DNA of 64,000 bases from Lolium rigidum (Eukaryota > Streptophyta > Magnoliopsida > Poales > Poaceae): contig NC_061510.1 of the NCBI RefSeq assembly GCF_022539505.1, positions 395,356,249 through 395,420,248 of the forward strand, given 5' to 3'. Of this stretch, positions 1 through 10,290 are shown in pieces. Position 1 is the stretch's first letter, and each line of letters opens with the position of its first letter. The notes under the pieces are model-generated. The model made no database searches. It was not told where the DNA came from and was given only the letters and a program-made list of their open reading frames with translations. A program made the position numbers and the translations under genes.

Positions 1-896
1 ATTGCAATCATAAAGAGATATAAATAAGCACCTCACTATGCCATTCAACAGTGAATAAGTATTCTCGTGAAATATAGCCTAAGAGACCCACACGGTGCAC
101 ACACTCGTCACCTTTACACACGTGGGACAAGGAGTCTCCGGAGATCACATAAGTAAAACTCACTTGACTAGCATAATGACATCTAGATTACAAGCATCAT
201 CATATGAATCTCAATCATGTAAAGCAGCTCATGAGATTATTGTATTGAAGTACATAGGAGAGAGATGAACCACATAGCTACCGGTACAGCCCCGAGCCTC
301 GATGGAGAACTACTCCCTCCTCATGGGAGCAGCAGCGGTGATGAAGATGGCGGTGGAGATGGCAGCGGTGTCGATGGGGAAGCCTTCCGGGGCACTTCCC
401 CGCTCCGGCAGGGTGCCGGAATAGAGACTCCTGTCCCCCGGATCTTGGCTTCGCGATGGCGGCGGCTCCGGAAGGTTTTCCGTATCGTGGTTCTTCGCAT
501 CGGGGTTTTCGCGACGGAGGCTTTATATAGGCGAAGAGGCGGCGCGAGAGGGTCGAAGGGGTGGCCACACCATATGGCGGCGCGGCCGGGGCCCGGGCCG
601 CGCCGGCCTATGGTCCGGGGCCCGAGTGCCTCCCTCCGGTCCTTCCCGGGTGTTCGGATGCTTCCGGTGAAAATAGGAACCCGGGTCTTCGTTTCGTCCA
701 ATTCCGAGAATATTTCGTTACTAGGATTTCTGAAACCAAAAACAGCGAGAAACGAGAACCGGCACTTCGGCATCTTGTTAATAGGTTAGTTCCGGAAAAT
801 GCACGAATATGACATAAAGTGTGCATAAAACATGTAGATAACATCAATAATGTGGCATGGAACATAAGAAATTATCGATACGTTGGAGACGTATCA
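1..896 (-). mobile_element. 3' LTR (partial) of non-autonomous Gypsy-type retrotransposon
   Basis: This stretch is over 90% similar by eye to 5172-6067 and is the downstream LTR of a minus-strand element; its outer part lies left of the window. Read on the minus strand it starts TGATACGTCTCCAACG directly after a polypurine-like tract (CTAAGCTTGGGGATGC at 897-912). ORFs of 80-185 residues on both strands of the GC-rich middle are mirrored in the other LTR and overlap each other, so I do not call them genes. The family resembles the common Triticeae Sabrina/WHAM-style elements, but I name that only as a possibility. Confidence 0.85.
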
Positions 897-3464
897 GCAT
901 CCCCAAGCTTAGTTCTGCTCGTCCCGAGCAGGTAAAACGATAACAAAGATAATTTCGAAGTGACATGCCATCATAAACTTGATCATACTATTTGTAAACA
1001 TATGTAGTGGATGCAGCGATCAAAACAATGGTAATGACATGAGTAAACAAGTGAATCATAAAGCAAAGACTTTTCATGAATAGTACTTCAAGACAAGTAT
1101 TAATAAGTCTTGCATAAGAGTTAACTCATAAAGCAATAAATCAAAGTAAAGGCATTGAAGCAACACAAAGGAAGATTAAGTTTCAGCGGTTGCTTTCAAC
1201 TTGTAACATGTATATCTCATGGATAATTGTCAACATAGAGTAATATAACAAGTACAATATGCAAGTATGTAGGAATCAATGCACAGTTCACACAAGTGTT
1301 TGCTTCTTGAGGTGGAGAGAGATAGGTGAACTGACTCAACATAAAAGTAAAAAGAATGGTCCTTCAAAGAGGAAAGCATCGATTGCTATATTTGTGCTAG
1401 AGCTTTTATTTTGAAAACATGAAACAATTTTGTCAACGGTAGTAATAAAGCATATGAGTTATGTACATTATATCTTACAAGTTGCAAGTCTCATGCATAG
1501 TATACTAATAGTGCCCGCACCTTGTCCTAATTAACTTGGACTACCGGATCTTTGCAATGCACATGTTTTGACCAAGTGTCACAATGGGGTACCTCCATGC
1601 CGCCCGTGCAAAGGTCTAAGGAGAAAGCTCGCATTTTGGATTTCTCGCTTTTGATTATTCTCAACTTAGACATCCATACCGGGACAACATGGACAACGAG
1701 ATAATGGACTCCTCTTTAATGCATAAGCATGTGGCAACAATTATTATTCTCATATGAGATTGAGGATATGTGTCCAAACCGAAACTTCCACCATGAATCA
1801 TGGCTTTAGTTAGCGGCCCAAAGTTCTTCTCTAACAATATGCATGCTCCAACCATGAAGGTGGTAGATCTCTCTTGCTTCGGACAAGACGGACATGCATA
1901 GCAACTCACATGATATCCAACAAAGAATAGTTGATGGCGTCCCCGAAACATGGTTATCGCTCAACAAGCAACTTAATAAGAGATAAAGTGCATAAGTACA
2001 TATTCAATACCACAATAGTTTTTAAGCTATTTGTCCCATGAGCTATATATTGCAAAGGTGAATGATGGAATTTTAAAGGTAGCACTCAAGCAATTTACTT
2101 TGGAATGGCGGATAAATACCATGTAGTAGGTAGGTATGGTGGACACAAATGGCATAGTGGTTGGCTCAAGGATTTTGGATGCATGAGAAGTATTCCCTCT
2201 CGATACAAGGTTTAGGCTAGCAAGGTTATTTGAAACAAACACAAGGATGAACGGTACAGCAAAACTCACATAAAAGACATATTGTAAACATTATAAGACT
2301 CCACACCGTCTTCCTTGTTGTTCAAAACTAAATACTAGATATTATCTAGACTCTAGAGAAACCAAATATGCAAACCAAATTAGCAAGCTCTAAGTGTTTC
2401 TTCATTAATGGGTGCAAAGTATATGATGCAAGAGCTTAAACATGAGCACAACAATTGCCAAGTATCACATTATCCAAGACATTATAGCAATTTACTACAT
2501 GTATCATTTTCCAATTCCAACCATATAACAAATTAACGAAGAAGAAACTTCGCCATGAAAATTAAAAGCTAAGAACACATGTGTTCATATGAACCAACGG
2601 AGCGTTTCTCTCTCCCACACAAGCATTTATTCAAACAAAAACAAAAACAAAAGCACACGGACGCTCCAAGTAAAGTACATAAGATGTGGCCGAATAAAAA
2701 TATAGTTTCAAGAGAAGGAACCCGATAATTTGTCGATGAAGAAGGGGATGCCTTGGGCATCCCCAAGCTTAGACGCTTGAGTCTTCTTAGAATATGCAGG
2801 GGTGAACCACCGGGGCATCCCCAAGCTTAGAGCTTTCACTCTCCTTGATCATAGTATATCATCCTCCTCTCTTGACCCTTGAAAACTTCCTCCACACCAA
2901 ACTCGAAACAAACTCATTAGAGGGTTAGTGCATAATCAAAAACTCACATGTTCAGAGGTGACACAATCATTCTTAACACTTCTGGACATTGCTCAAAGCT
3001 ACTGGAAGGTAATGGAACAAAGAAATCCACCCAACACAGCGAAAGAAGCAATGCGAAATAAAAGGCAGAATCTGTCAAAACAGAACAGTCCGTAAAGACG
3101 AATTTTAAAAGGGCACCAGACTTGCTCAAATGAAAATGCCCAAATTGAATGAAAGTTGCGTACATATCGGGGGATTACTCACGTAAATTGGCATAATTTT
3201 CTGAGTTACCTACAGAGAATTAGACCCAGATTCGTGACAGCAAAGAAATCTGGAACTGCGCAGTAATCCAAATCTAGTATTTACTTTACTATCAAAGACT
3301 TTACTTGGCACAACAAAACTCAAAACTAAGATAAGGAGAGGTTGCTACAGTAGTAAACAACTTCCAAGACACAAATATAAAACAAAGTACTGTAGCAAAA
3401 TAACACATGGGTTATCTCCCAAGAAGTTCTTTCTTTTTAGCCATTAAGATGGGCTCGATGAGTT

Positions 3465-4108
3465 TTAATGATGCACTCGCAAGAAATAGTAGTTGAAGCA
3501 AAAGAGAGCATCAAAAGGCAAATTCAAAACACATTTAAGTCTAACATGCTTCCTATGCATAGGAATCTTGTAAATAAACAAGTCCATGAAGAGCAAAGTA
3601 ACAAGCATAGGAAGATAAAACAAGTATAGCTTCAAAAATTTCAGCACATAGAGAGGTGTTTTAGTAACATGAAAATTTCTACCACCATATTTTCCTCTCT
3701 CATAATAACTTTCAGTAGCAACATGAGCAAACTCAACAATATAACTATCACATAAAGCATTCTTATCATGAGTCTCATGCATAAAATTATTACTCTCCAT
3801 ATAAGCATAATCAATTTTATTAGTTGTAGTGGGAGCAAATTGAACAAAGTAGCTATCATTATTATTCTCATCAAGTGTAGGAGGCATAGTATAATCACAA
3901 TAACATTCACTATCCATAGTAGGTGGCACCAAAAGACCACTATCATTATAATCATAAATAGGAGGCAAAGTATCATCAAAGAAAATTTTCTCCTCAATGC
4001 TTGGGGGACTAAAAGATCATGAAAACCAGCTTCCCCAAGCTTAGAACTTTCTATATTATTATCAACAATGGTGTTCAAAGCGTTCATACTAATATTACTA
4101 CCGAGCAT
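3465..4108 (-). pseudogene. Element-encoded ORF relic of unknown function
   Basis: A 167-residue frame (3465-3968) and an overlapping 155-residue frame (3641-4108) lie next to the primer-binding side of the element. The first begins MPPIYDYNDSGLLVPP, is rich in Asn, Asp and Tyr, and ends in a hydrophobic segment. Similar reading frames recur in Triticeae Gypsy-type elements without pol. Two overlapping frames and the lack of a known domain suggest a decayed element protein rather than a host gene. I recognise no catalytic motif. Confidence 0.45.
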
Positions 4109-4337
4109 GCAAATAAGATTTCATAGGTTTTTTAATTTTCGCATCAAACAATCCATGTTTTAAATCAGGAAATAGAATAAGAAGCTCATTGTTGTCCATT
4201 ATGCCAAACTAGTGTAAACAAGAAACAAAAAGATGCAATTGCAGGATCTAAAGGAAATAGCTTCGAGCACAAACACAACGGCGCTGAGAAAAGTACTGTT
4301 ACACTGGAACCGGAGTATGAGTGCCTTTTTACCTTTC

Positions 4338-4354
4338 CTCCCGGCAACGGCGCC
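4338..4354 (-). other. Primer-binding site, tRNA-Asp type
   Basis: The plus strand reads CCCGGCAACGGCGCC just inside the LTR edge, matching the 3' end of plant tRNA-Asp without its CCA tail. On the element strand this gives GGCGCCGTTGCCGGG about 11 bases from the LTR end, the usual place for a primer-binding site. The family rule is established knowledge; the match is direct. Confidence 0.75.
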
Positions 4355-4365
4355 GGAAAAGTGCT

Positions 4366-6067
4366 TGATGTCTACGGGAGCTTCTATTCTTGTAGACAGT
4401 GTTGGGCCTCCAAGAGCAGAGGTTTGTAGAACAGCAGCAAGTTTCCCTTAAGTGGATTACCCAAGGTTTATCGATCTCGGGGAGGAAGAGGTCAAAGATA
4501 TCCCTCTCATGCAACCACTGCAACCACAAAGCAAGAAGTCTCTTGTGTCCCCAACACACCTAATAGGTGCACTAGTTCGGCGAAGAGATAGTGAAATACA
4601 GGTGGTATGAATAAGTAGTAGCAATGGCACCAGAAAAGTGCTTTGCCCAGGACAGTAAACAAGCAGTAGTAACGCAGCAGTAGTAACGCAGTAAAACAGT
4701 AAACAAGCAGCGATAGCAGTATTTAGGAACAAGGCCTAGGGATTAGACTTTCACTAGTGGACACTCTCAACATTGATCACATAACGAGAATAGATAAATG
4801 CATACTCTACACTCTTGTTGGATGATGAACACATTGCGTAGGATTACACGAACCCTCAATGCCGGAGTTAACAAGCTCCACAATAATGCTCATATTTTAG
4901 TAACCTTTAGTGTAAGATAGATCAAAAGACTAAACCAAGTACTAGCATAGCATGCACATCTGTCACCTTCATGCATATGTAGGAGGAATAGATCACATCA
5001 ATATTATCATAGCAATAGTTAACTTCGCAATCTACAAGAGATCATGATCATAGCATAAACCAAGTACTAACACGGTGCACACACTTGTCACCTTTGCACA
5101 CGTGCGGGAGGAATAAAACTACTTTAATAACATTGCTAGAGTAGCACACGGATAAATTGTGATACAAACACATTGCAATCATAAAGAGATATAAATAAGC
5201 ACCTCACTATGCCATTCAACAGTGAATAAGTATTCGTGAAATATAGCCTAAGAGACCCACACGGTGCACACACTCGTCACCTTTACACACGTGGGACAAG
5301 GAGTCTCCGGAGATCACATAAGTAAAACTCACTTGACTAGCATAATGACATCTAGATTACAAGCATCATCATATGAATCTCAATCATGTAAAGCAGCTCA
5401 TGAGATTATTGTATTGAAGTACATAGGAGAGAGATGAACCACATAGCTACCGGTACAGCCCCGAGCCTCGATGGAGAACTACTCCCTCCTCATGGGAGCG
5501 AGCAGCGGTGATGAAGATGGCGGTGGAGATGGCAGCGGTGTCGATGGGGAAGCCTTCCGGGGCACTTCCCCGCTCCGGCAGGGTGCCGGAACAGAGACTC
5601 CTGTCCCCGGATCTTGGCTTCGCGATGGCGGCGGCTCGCGGAAGGTTTTTCGTATCGTGGTTCTTCGCATCGGGGTTTTCGCGACGGAGGCTTTATATAG
5701 GCGAAGAGGCGGCGCAGGAGGGTCGAAGGGGTGGCCACACCATATGGCGGCGCGGCCGGGGCCCGGGCCGCGCCGGCCTATGGTCCGGGGGCCCGGTGCC
5801 CCCCTCCGGTCCTTCCCGGGTGTTCCGGATGCTTCCGGTGAAAATAGGAACTCGGGTCTTCGTTTCGTCCAATTCCGAGAATATTTCGTTACTAGGATTT
5901 CCGAAACCAAAAACAGCAGAAAACGAGAACCGGCACTTCGGCATCTTGTTAATAGGTTAGTTCCGGAAAATGCACGAATATGACATAAAGTGTGCATAAA
6001 ACATGTAGATAACATCAATAATGTGGCATGGAACATAAGAAATTATCGATACGTCGGAGACGTATCG
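4366..6067 (-). mobile_element. 5' LTR of the Gypsy-type retrotransposon (about 1.7 kb)
   Basis: On the plus strand the inner edge is TGATGTCTACGGG at 4366 and the outer edge is GGAGACGTATCG at 6056-6067. The matching edge of the other LTR ends in CA, so the last base here has mutated or been lost. The part from 5172 aligns throughout with 1-896. The left target-site duplication lies outside the window, so the insertion cannot be checked from both ends. Confidence 0.82.
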
Positions 6068-6353
6068 ATCACCGACGACATGTACAACTTCCAGCGAGTA
6101 CTACGACGCCTCCGGCCGCCGCAAGTGGTTCTAGATTAGGTTTAGTTTAAATTTAGTCAAATTTCGTTCGAATCTATGTAAGTTTGGACGAATCTAATCG
6201 AATCTCGTTAAGTTTAAAATTTCCGAAATTTTGTCTGGGGACGCGACTGGGGAGCGACGTCCCCCAAACGCGGCACAACGAAACACGTCCCCCAAACGCT
6301 CAATCCGGCGCGTTTTGGGGGATGGTTTGGGGGAGGCGGCTGGAGATGCTCCA
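6068..6353 (+). mobile_element. Right-end fragment of a Harbinger-type element
   Basis: A short coding-like tail (about 6085-6136) precedes a GC-rich terminus at 6228-6353. The pattern GGGGACGCG..GGGGAGCGACGTCCCC, then CACGTCCCCCAAACGCTCAATCC, ending GGCTGGAGATGCTC recurs at 7490-7614 and 29460-29590. All are right ends of one family. The end abuts the left end of the next element in a palindromic junction (GGCTGGAGATGCTCCAGCC). Confidence 0.6.
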
Positions 6354-6657
6354 GCCGCGTCCCCCAAAGCGTCCCCCAAAGGGATTTGGGGCTTGCCGGA
6401 CCAAAAAACCGTTCCAGCCTCGTCCCCCAAAGCCCATTTTTGTCCGGCGCGCCCCGATACGGTGTCCGGCGCCTCGAGCCCGTCCCCGTCCCACAGGGGA
6501 CGCACCGGGGACGCCGGACACACCGAAAAGCGAGGCGGGGAGTGGCGGGGCCGACTCATCAGCGGCACAATAAATTTTAACCTAACCGTCGCCTACCTCA
6601 CGACGCGCGCCTCTCTCCCAAACCCTAGCCGCCACCATCTCAACAAGACTCGACGCT

Positions 6658-7131
6658 ATGTCTGGTAGAGGCGGAGGCCGACCTCGCGGCCGTGGTCGTG
6701 GTCGTGGCCGCGGCAGAGGTGAACGCTCGCCGTCGCCTCCCACGCCGTCGGCTTCATCGTCGGAGATGGACGTGGAGCCGGACGTGCTGTTCGAGTTCGT
6801 CCTCGTCCTCAAGGACGACCCGCGCGACATCCAGAGGCTGCCGGACTCCTTCGCCGACTACGTCGCCGGCGACGACCGCCCGCGCACGATGCATCTACGG
6901 GAGGCTGCGTGCGGCTACTACCGGTGGATCGTCGACGTGATCTACGACGCTCGCGGCAAGATGTACCTCAACATCGGCTGGGAGAAGTTCGCGCGGCACC
7001 ACAGCCTCGAAGCCGGCTTCATCCTCCTGTTCTCCTACTTCGGCGCCAAGGACATGAGCGTCAAGGTCTTCGACGAGACGCGCTGCCGCCGGGACTACCA
7101 CGGCGACAACACCGACGAGGAGGACGACTGA
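6658..7131 (+). CDS. Transposon-borne B3-like DNA-binding protein (157 aa)
   Basis: This is an uninterrupted 157-codon ORF. Residues 1-30 are an RG-repeat tail (MSGRGGGRPRGRGRGRGRGR), followed by a Ser/Pro-rich linker. Residues 45-145 resemble a divergent plant B3 domain: GWEKFARHHSLE, then FILLFSYFGAKDMSVKVFDE, matching the family pattern GW..F...L..G..L.F.Y.G...F.V.IFD. It ends in an acidic tail (DNTDEEDD). The ATG follows a leader containing AAACCCTAGCC, common in grass 5' UTRs. The ORF sits between the inverted ends of a small DNA element, so it is either a captured host B3 gene or an element protein. A role in DNA binding is inferred; expression is unknown. Confidence 0.6.
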   Translation: MSGRGGGRPRGRGRGRGRGRGERSPSPPTPSASSSEMDVEPDVLFEFVLVLKDDPRDIQRLPDSFADYVAGDDRPRTMHLREAACGYYRWIVDVIYDARGKMYLNIGWEKFARHHSLEAGFILLFSYFGAKDMSVKVFDETRCRRDYHGDNTDEEDD

Positions 7132-7489
7132 GTGTTGTTTCTTCGCAGCAAACACGTGCACGGAAGTTTCTGGATGTTCGCCTCATCGGTAGAACCAACA
7201 AGGGCACCATCCTCCCGCTGGATTTTCCAGTTTAGGTGACTGGGTGTGCCCTCGAGTGTTTTTTCTTAGCAGCGAACACAGGAAACCTTCGATGCACGGC
7301 CTAGTTAGGTTTAGTTTCTTTGCAAAATTTTATATTTGTGTCCACCATGATTCAAACTATGTATTAGTTTGTGGAAAACCATGTTCCAAATTGTGTCTTC
7401 CTGTAAACCACGTTCCCAATTATGTATTAGTTTGTGGAAATTGAAACAAAAATGCCAAAAAATATATTTTAAATGTTTGGGGGGGGGGG
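7132..7489 (+). other. Downstream region of the B3-like ORF inside the element
   Basis: AT-richer DNA between the stop codon and the GC-rich right end. It includes imperfect repeats of a phrase like AATTATGTATTAGTTTGTGGAAA (7355-7375 and 7420-7440). I see no coding sequence. Confidence 0.5.
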
Positions 7490-7614
7490 GGTTTGGGGGA
7501 CGCGGCTGGGGAGCGACGTCCCCAAAGACGGCACGAACAAAACACGTCCCCAAACGGCTCAATCCAGCGCGGTTTGAGAAGGCTTTGGGGGACGCGGGGC
7601 TGGAGATGCTCTAA

Positions 7615-10133
7615 GGGCATCTCCAACCGGGCGACCCAAACGGACGCGTTGGGCCGTCCGTTTTGGGCCCTTTGCGTGCCCGAGCGGACGCGCGGACGGA
7701 GCCCCGCGTCCGCGCGTCCGTTTGGGTCGCGTGCTGCGCCCAACGCAGCGGCCACCCATTTGGCCATTTGGCCATTTGGCCTATTTCTTTGGAAAAATGC
7801 ATCCTCTGGCCACAGATCCTTAGTTTCATATATAATAATATCTCATAAACATAGAATAATATATAATAAACATAAAATATTATCAAATACCATAAAATAT
7901 TATCAAATGTACCATGATAAATCAAATAAAATGTGCCATAGTTTGAGAAAAATATAAAAATTACAATTGAGATTGTCTAACTCAATTTGGGCGCTCGAGG
8001 ATCTCCTTCTGTCTCTTCTCGAACCAAGCTCTCTTCGCCTCGCTCATGTTGGTCAAGTCGGCGTTCATGATGAGGTTGTCCTCGGCTTGGCGTTTGAGCT
8101 CAACTTCCTTCGCCTTCAGCTCCACCTCTTTGGCCCTTGCCATTGCTATGAGCTCAAGTTCTCTCTCTTGAGCTCAAGTTCTTTAGCTTTGGTCTTGGCC
8201 TTGACCTCTTCAATCTCGAGCTTCTTCTCGCTGGACATCAAAGAATTTCTTCCCTGTCCTCTTCTTTCTCCCGGCGCCTCCTCTCATCCCTCTTGTCCGT
8301 GGACACCTCTCCGTCCGCATGCATCTCCTTCAAAGTGCCATACAATAGCATGGACGACGCATCACGCTTCATGTCGGCTTTGGTTGACTTGTGGCCGCGT
8401 GGACGACTTGCACGAGAAGCGGAGCTACCGCAAGGCTGCCCACCATCAAGGTCAATGACCGTGGCATCTTTGGCGGGATTGTTGCCGATCAAGGTCGCCA
8501 TGTAGCCCTCGTACCCCTCCTGGAACTTGGGGGTGCCGTGGAGTTCCTTCCAACAATGAGGGAAGGCAAAGGTCTTCTCTCCATTGTTGGCTTTGTAGAA
8601 TTCCAAAGCTCGCCACACCTAGATCAAAGCGAGACAACAACGATAAACATATGTGCAAACATCGGATGAATAAGTTGAGGTTATGAATCATACCAAGTCC
8701 TTCACACCCATGCCACTAACGGGGAGCCGCCTCGCGTGCTCATACGCCGCGTGGAACTTGTTGCATTCCGTTTGAATTGCTCCCCACCTCTTTTGGAGCG
8801 ATATTTCGCTGCGGTCGCTCTCAAATGGCTCCTCGTCCATATTTGCGATGTTCATGGAAGTATTCATAGATCCGGCGCCGAATGCGGACCCCTTCGCTCG
8901 GCACCCGTCAACGCATCTTGCCCGATGGTCAACCATCCATCGACGAGCACCTTGTCCTCCTTCTCCGTGTAGTTGGCGGTTCGTTTGCTTACCCGGCGAC
9001 CTCGAGCTTGTGCAGCTGCGGCTTGTGTGAGGCCCTCACCGAACAACGGCTCCTCCTCAATGTTTATGCTCGCCGGGACAGGCAGCTGTGCCCTCCCGTG
9101 TGTCAATGGGAGGTGGCCGGGGAGCTCGCCGTGTCGAAGGATATGGCGGTGGTCGTCGGCATTGTCCGCGCGAAAGACGGAGGGGCCCGCACGGTGGACG
9201 GTGACTGCGCGCGCGCGGCCGACGGATCGTCGAACAGAGTTGCGTGCACCGGACGTCGCAGCTCGCTCCCGTGTTCTTCGGGCCTTTGGAGTTCGCCGGC
9301 GCACGGTTCGGGTCAATGGACGAAGGTGACGGCCCCGTCATGGACTCGCCCACCTCCGGTGACCCATCCCGTGATCGGTACGCATGCCGCCCATGCGCCC
9401 CATTTCGTGCCCAAATAGGGCGGTCGGTGGGGCAGTTGACCTTGGAGGAAGGGGCCGGGTCACGGAGGAGGCCGAGCTCCCCACCGAGGCCGCGCCGGTG
9501 CCGGGGATGATCATGTGGCCGGCCGAGCGCCGGGTGGCCGTAAAATAGCATGGCATGCTCGCTCTTGAAGGAGAGTGCTCTTCGCCTCCGTCTTGAGTTG
9601 GAGAAGCCGCTCCGCCGCCCGCCGCCGCTCCACCTCGGCAGCGGTTTCCTCTTCCGTTGGTCGAGCGCCCTGCGGCGGCCGGCCCTCTTCTTGCTCTCGA
9701 GATTCCTCTCGCTCCGGGGTGAGGTCGGCCTTCGCCTTCTTCGTCGGCGGCCGGGGGAGCTCGGCCTCCGCCGGCTCGAGAGCCGCCTCCACGGCGAGAG
9801 CGGCAACGGCCGCGGGTGCCTCCTCTCCGATGGTGGCGGTGGCGGCGGCGGTCGCTTCGTCGGCCATCTCTAGGTTTTGGGAGTACAGTGGAGTGTTTTC
9901 TCGTTTTGGGAGGCGGACGGGCGGGCCGAGGGCGGACAAGCGAGGACGCGAGCGACCAGCCTTTCGCGTCCGCGGCCACGCAAACTCGTCCAATATTTGG
10001 GCCGGGTTTGGGTCGTCCCGGACGCCGCGGCCATCCGTTTTAGGGATGGGTCCGCGCGCTGGGCCGCGGTTTTGTCCGTTTCGACCCATCCGGACGCGCG
10101 GGCGCGGGATGGGTCGCCCGGTTGGAGATGCCC
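7615..10133 (-). mobile_element. PIF/Harbinger element with perfect 24-bp TIR and TAA duplication
   Basis: The terminal inverted repeats at 7615-7638 and 10110-10133 match at all 24 positions; both start GGGCATCTCCAACCGGGCGA when read inward. TAA flanks both sides (7612-7614 and 10134-10136), the PIF/Harbinger target signature. The 2.5-kb body holds a frameshifted ORF1 (Myb/SANT type) on the minus strand and no DDE transposase. Long plus-strand frames (such as 9575-10396) are the opposite strand of the GC-rich ORF1. The element ends 157 bp upstream of the F-box-NASP start codon. Confidence 0.92.
8238..9868 (-). pseudogene. PIF/Harbinger ORF1 (Myb/SANT-like protein), frameshifted
   Basis: ORF1 proteins of this superfamily bind the terminal repeats and help the DDE transposase. 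Here the start is at about 9868 (MADEATAAATATIGEEAPA), and the message then moves between frames. An Ala/Glu-rich N-terminus runs to about 9540; a segment with FGHEMGRMGG lies at 9338-9500. A trihelix/SANT core with NYTEKEDKVLVDGWL lies near 8920-8960, then RSEISLQKRWGAIQTECNKF near 8740-8820. The C-terminal part (8238-8618) has FPHCWKELHGTPKF. At least three frame changes make it non-functional as it stands. Confidence 0.8.
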
Positions 10134-10290
10134 TAATACCTCGTGAGACAGGGACCTGTCTTCCTCGTTCCTGTGGAAGCCAAACCCAATCCCCAATCCC
10201 CATTCCTCTCCAAGGCAAACTCGAAACCCGTCTTCCCCAAGCGAAACCCCACCCCGTCTCCCCCGTTCACCTCCAGATCCAAAGCGAAGC

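Larger units (their letters stand above)
897..4365 (-). mobile_element. Internal region of the same retrotransposon, no pol
   Basis: About 3.5 kb of AT-rich DNA lies between the two LTRs. I see no protease, reverse transcriptase, RNase H or integrase motifs in any frame, so the element must have relied on an autonomous partner. The polypurine-like motif GCATCCCCAAGCTTAG occurs at the LTR edge (897-912), again at 2757-2772 and 2815-2830, and in altered form at 4030-4044. The only coding-like part is the ORF pair near 3465-4108. Confidence 0.8.
6345..7611 (+). mobile_element. Harbinger-type element carrying a B3-like gene
   Basis: The left end (CTCCAGCCGCGTCCCCCAAA) and right end (GGGGGACGCGGGGCTGGAGATGCTC) are inverted copies, and TAA follows the right end. 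At about 1.27 kb it is MITE-sized, yet it holds one intact ORF with a leader and no transposase. A 14-base G run at about 7480 precedes the right terminus. The left TAA was lost where this element fused with the preceding fragment. Confidence 0.6.

Noticed and set aside
265..865. Several overlapping ORFs of 80-174 codons on both strands
   Set aside because: The same frames recur in the other LTR (5471-6036) and overlap each other on opposite strands; GC-rich LTR sequence makes stops rare. No domain is visible.
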